Origin: Pseudomonadales bacterium
GTDB taxonomy: Bacteria > Pseudomonadota > Gammaproteobacteria > Pseudomonadales > UBA5518
Assembly: GCA_024234165.1 (NCBI GenBank)
Contig: JACKOP010000001.1
Span: forward strand, 620,001 to 684,000
Direction: 5' to 3'
DNA length: 64,000 bases
Position numbers and translations under genes: made by a program
Shown here: positions 62,155-64,000 of the stretch, one piece after another
Layout: every line of letters begins with the position of its first letter
Position numbering within the stretch: position 1 is the first letter of the stretch
Notes under the pieces: model-generated
Told to the model about the DNA's origin: nothing
What the model saw: the letters and a program-made list of their open reading frames with translations, nothing else
Database searches by the model: none

Positions 62155-63609
62155 ATGTTGCGTCTGTCCAACCTCGACGCCGGCCTGCTGCACGGCGAGA
62201 CGCCGGAGATGCCGATGCACACGATGGGCATCCTGCTGCTCGAGAAGCCGGCGCGTGCGTTCCATGAGCGCTTCGAACGCACACTGCAGGCACGCCTGCA
62301 CCTGATCCCGCCGTTGCGACGACGCCTGGTTGCAAGCCCCCTCGGGATCGGGGACCCGCACTGGATCGAAGATCCCGACTTCCGCCTGTCGAATCACGTG
62401 TTGCGCGCAGCACTCCCGGCACCCGGTGGCACGCGCGAGCTGGAAGCCTTCGCCGGCCTGCTCGCAGGCCGCCTGCTCGACCGTTCGCGGCCGCTGTGGG
62501 AGATCCACCTGGTCGAGGGACTGCACGACGGATCGATCGCCCTGATCGTCAAGGTGCATCACGCGGTGATGGACGGATCCCGGCTGGTCGCGGCGCTCGA
62601 GACGCTGCTCGACCCGTCGCCGCGCGTACGACGCATGCCGCCACCGCAACGAGCATGGACCCCGGAACCGGAGCCGTCGCTCGGGTGGAAGGCGCTCGAT
62701 GCCTCGCGCGCACTCGTCAAACGGCCATACCGCCTCGTCGGCAGCGCGGCCGAGATTGCCGGCACGCTGTTGCGGCGCAGGCCGGCAGCAACCGCAGCAG
62801 AGCGCACGGATGCCGAGGCTCCCGCCCGTGCGCGGGCCTTCGATGCGCCACCCACTCCGTTCAACGGCCGGCTATCGACGCTGCGTGCGATCGGCATGGG
62901 CGATGTCGCGCTCGACAGCGTGAAGGCGATCGGCAAGCACTTCGGAACCAGCGTGAACGATGTGGTACTCGCGGCAAGCTGCGCGGCCCTGCGTGCCTGG
63001 CTGATTGCACACGACGCACTGCCCGCGACCCCGCTGCTCGCCACGGTGCCGGTGGCGCAGCGTGCTGCCGACGGCGACCCGGAGCGCGGCAACCGTATTT
63101 CGATGTTTCTGGTCGCCCTGCCGGTCCAGCAAGCCGATGCGCGCGAGCGTCTGCTGGCGATCCGCGAACAGACTGCCGTTGCCAGGAAACGTCACAGCAG
63201 CAACCAGGGCGATGTGTTCCGCCAGGCGGCGGACCAGCTGCTGAACCTGTTCCCGCCCTCGACGCTGTCGCGGATCATGACGATCTACTCGGGCAGTGAA
63301 CTCGCCGATCGCATCACGCCACCGTGGAACCTGGTGATCTCGAACGTGCCGGGACCGCAGGCCCCACGTTACTGCGTCGGCACGCGCGTGCAGCGCATCC
63401 ATCCCTTCGGCCCCCTGCAACTCGGTTCAGGTATCAACATCACGGTGATGAGCTCGGCGGGACGGTTGTGCATCGGCGCGCTGGCATGCCGGCGCATGAT
63501 GCCGGACGTCGCGCTGGTGACGGACGGTTTTGCTGCGGAAATCGCCCACCTCGATCGCATCGCACATGCCGCGCGCCGTCGCCACGGCCAACCGCCCCGC
63601 AACACATGA
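62155..63609 (+). CDS. Wax ester synthase/diacylglycerol O-acyltransferase
   Basis: A 484-residue protein from ATG 62155 (CGGAG nine bases upstream). The catalytic HHxxxDG motif is in VKVHHAVMDGSRLV near residue 134, with PLWEIHLVEGL before it and the NDVVLAASCAALRAWL, NLVISNVPGPQAP segments typical of the bacterial WS/DGAT family. It esterifies fatty acyl-CoA to alcohols or diacylglycerol for storage lipids. It is 234 bp from the ligase gene and may have its own promoter; that gap holds no other gene I can see. Confidence 0.93.
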   Translation: MLRLSNLDAGLLHGETPEMPMHTMGILLLEKPARAFHERFERTLQARLHLIPPLRRRLVASPLGIGDPHWIEDPDFRLSNHVLRAALPAPGGTRELEAFAGLLAGRLLDRSRPLWEIHLVEGLHDGSIALIVKVHHAVMDGSRLVAALETLLDPSPRVRRMPPPQRAWTPEPEPSLGWKALDASRALVKRPYRLVGSAAEIAGTLLRRRPAATAAERTDAEAPARARAFDAPPTPFNGRLSTLRAIGMGDVALDSVKAIGKHFGTSVNDVVLAASCAALRAWLIAHDALPATPLLATVPVAQRAADGDPERGNRISMFLVALPVQQADARERLLAIREQTAVARKRHSSNQGDVFRQAADQLLNLFPPSTLSRIMTIYSGSELADRITPPWNLVISNVPGPQAPRYCVGTRVQRIHPFGPLQLGSGINITVMSSAGRLCIGALACRRMMPDVALVTDGFAAEIAHLDRIAHAARRRHGQPPRNT

Positions 63610-63661
63610 GGAATCCACGCCTGCCCGCAACGAATGGACGAATCGCAATCCCACCAATATT

Positions 63662-63688
63662 TTGGCTATAAGAAAAATCCCTTATAGT
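63662..63688 (+). promoter_or_regulatory. AT-rich promoter/operator before the second nitroreductase
   Basis: TTGGCT (63662) and TATAGT (63683) are spaced 15 bases, short for sigma-70. They enclose a perfect inverted repeat CTATAAG (63666-63672) and CTTATAG (63681-63687) with an 8-base spacer, which fits a repressor site overlapping a promoter. The segment is far more AT-rich than its surroundings. Confidence 0.4.
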
Positions 63689-63735
63689 GATCTGCCCGGA
63701 CAGCCATCACGCCACACCGTCTCAGGAGCAACCTC

Positions 63736-64000
63736 ATGAGTGTATTGCTCGACCTCACGCCCGACGAAGTCCTCTCCACCACCCGGGCAGTGCGCAAGCG
63801 TCTCGACCTGCAGCGCCCGGTACCGCGCGCGATCGTCGAGGAATGCATGGCGCTCGCGATGCAGGCGCCGAACGGCTCCAACATGAACACCTGGCGCTTC
63901 GTCGCGGTCGACGATCGCGCGACGATCGCACGCATGGCGGCGATCTACAACGCCGCGATGGACGACCAGATCCGCGCGCTCGGTGATGCGGTCGGCGAGA
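63736..64000 (+). CDS. Nitroreductase-family protein (3' partial)
   Basis: The first 88 codons are visible from ATG 63736 with AGGAG nine bases upstream; the gene continues past the window. DEVLSTTRAVRKRLDLQRPV and MQAPNGSNMNTWRFVAVDDR give the Arg and Pro-Ser-Asn-type FMN contacts of the nitroreductase family. It differs from the operon nitroreductase at 58205 and is closer to standard oxygen-insensitive members. It has its own upstream promoter-like palindrome. Confidence 0.88.
   Translation, partial: MSVLLDLTPDEVLSTTRAVRKRLDLQRPVPRAIVEECMALAMQAPNGSNMNTWRFVAVDDRATIARMAAIYNAAMDDQIRALGDAVGE

Overview
The window is GC-rich (about 65%) bacterial DNA with dense, often overlapping genes and Shine-Dalgarno starts. 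The gene set (MscK-type channel, SlyD with a His-rich tail, ElbB, UbiX, RND efflux pump, ECF sigma factor with ChrR-type anti-sigma factor) and the GTAG-headed REP-like hairpins suggest a gammaproteobacterium with a lipid- and aromatic-degrading lifestyle. I cannot name the genus from sequence alone. I recognised no rRNA, tRNA, prophage or CRISPR.

Layout. 1-3.4 kb: 3' part of a HisN-like phosphatase, a DUF1214 protein, a divergent winged-helix regulator, then an 0.8-kb cluster of REP-like hairpins. 3.4-7 kb: a phytoene-dehydrogenase-like oxidoreductase and a LemA/TPM/TPM operon. 7-10.7 kb: a three-gene signalling operon (histidine kinase, single-domain receiver, receiver-PAS-PAS-GGDEF). 10.7-13.5 kb: an ECF sigma factor with ChrR-type anti-sigma factor and a candidate autoregulatory promoter, then a methyltransferase. 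13.5-17 kb: an epoxide hydrolase divergent from a Baeyer-Villiger-type monooxygenase. 17-24 kb: an EF-hand membrane protein of unknown role, a RimK-like ATP-grasp ligase divergent from a GNAT-C39 peptidase fusion, and a KefB-type antiporter. 24-27.5 kb: SlyD and three flavin-type oxidoreductases. 27.5-33.6 kb: a SEL1-repeat lipoprotein, then an accessory island in which two decayed IS91-type copies bracket a complete DUF1778/GNAT toxin-antitoxin pair, with IS66 and ISNCY scraps. 33.6-48.7 kb: amidohydrolase, DUF2242 lipoprotein, RND efflux adaptor and pump, AI-2E-family transporter, ElbB, MscK, UbiX, a lipase-like hydrolase and a DUF4136 lipoprotein. 48.7-56 kb: a stand-alone trpBA pair, CorA, a BPSS1780-type membrane protein, a 1.6-kb array of about 22 REP doublets, and a MetY-like enzyme. 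56-64 kb: a TetR-led operon (acyl-CoA dehydrogenase, nitroreductase, thiolase, acyl-CoA ligase), a wax ester synthase/DGAT, and the start of a second nitroreductase.

The most interesting material falls in three groups. First, the RimK-like/GNAT-C39 pair is a plausible peptide-making or peptide-modifying system of unknown product. Second, the REP-like repeats share a 5' GTAG but have different stems, and their GTAG supplies the UAG stop codon of three neighbouring genes. Third, a ~104-bp inverted-repeat element occurs at two distant sites with compensatory base changes in its stem. The island at 30-33.5 kb also shows a truncated secretory gene and a toxin-antitoxin cassette held between direct repeats.
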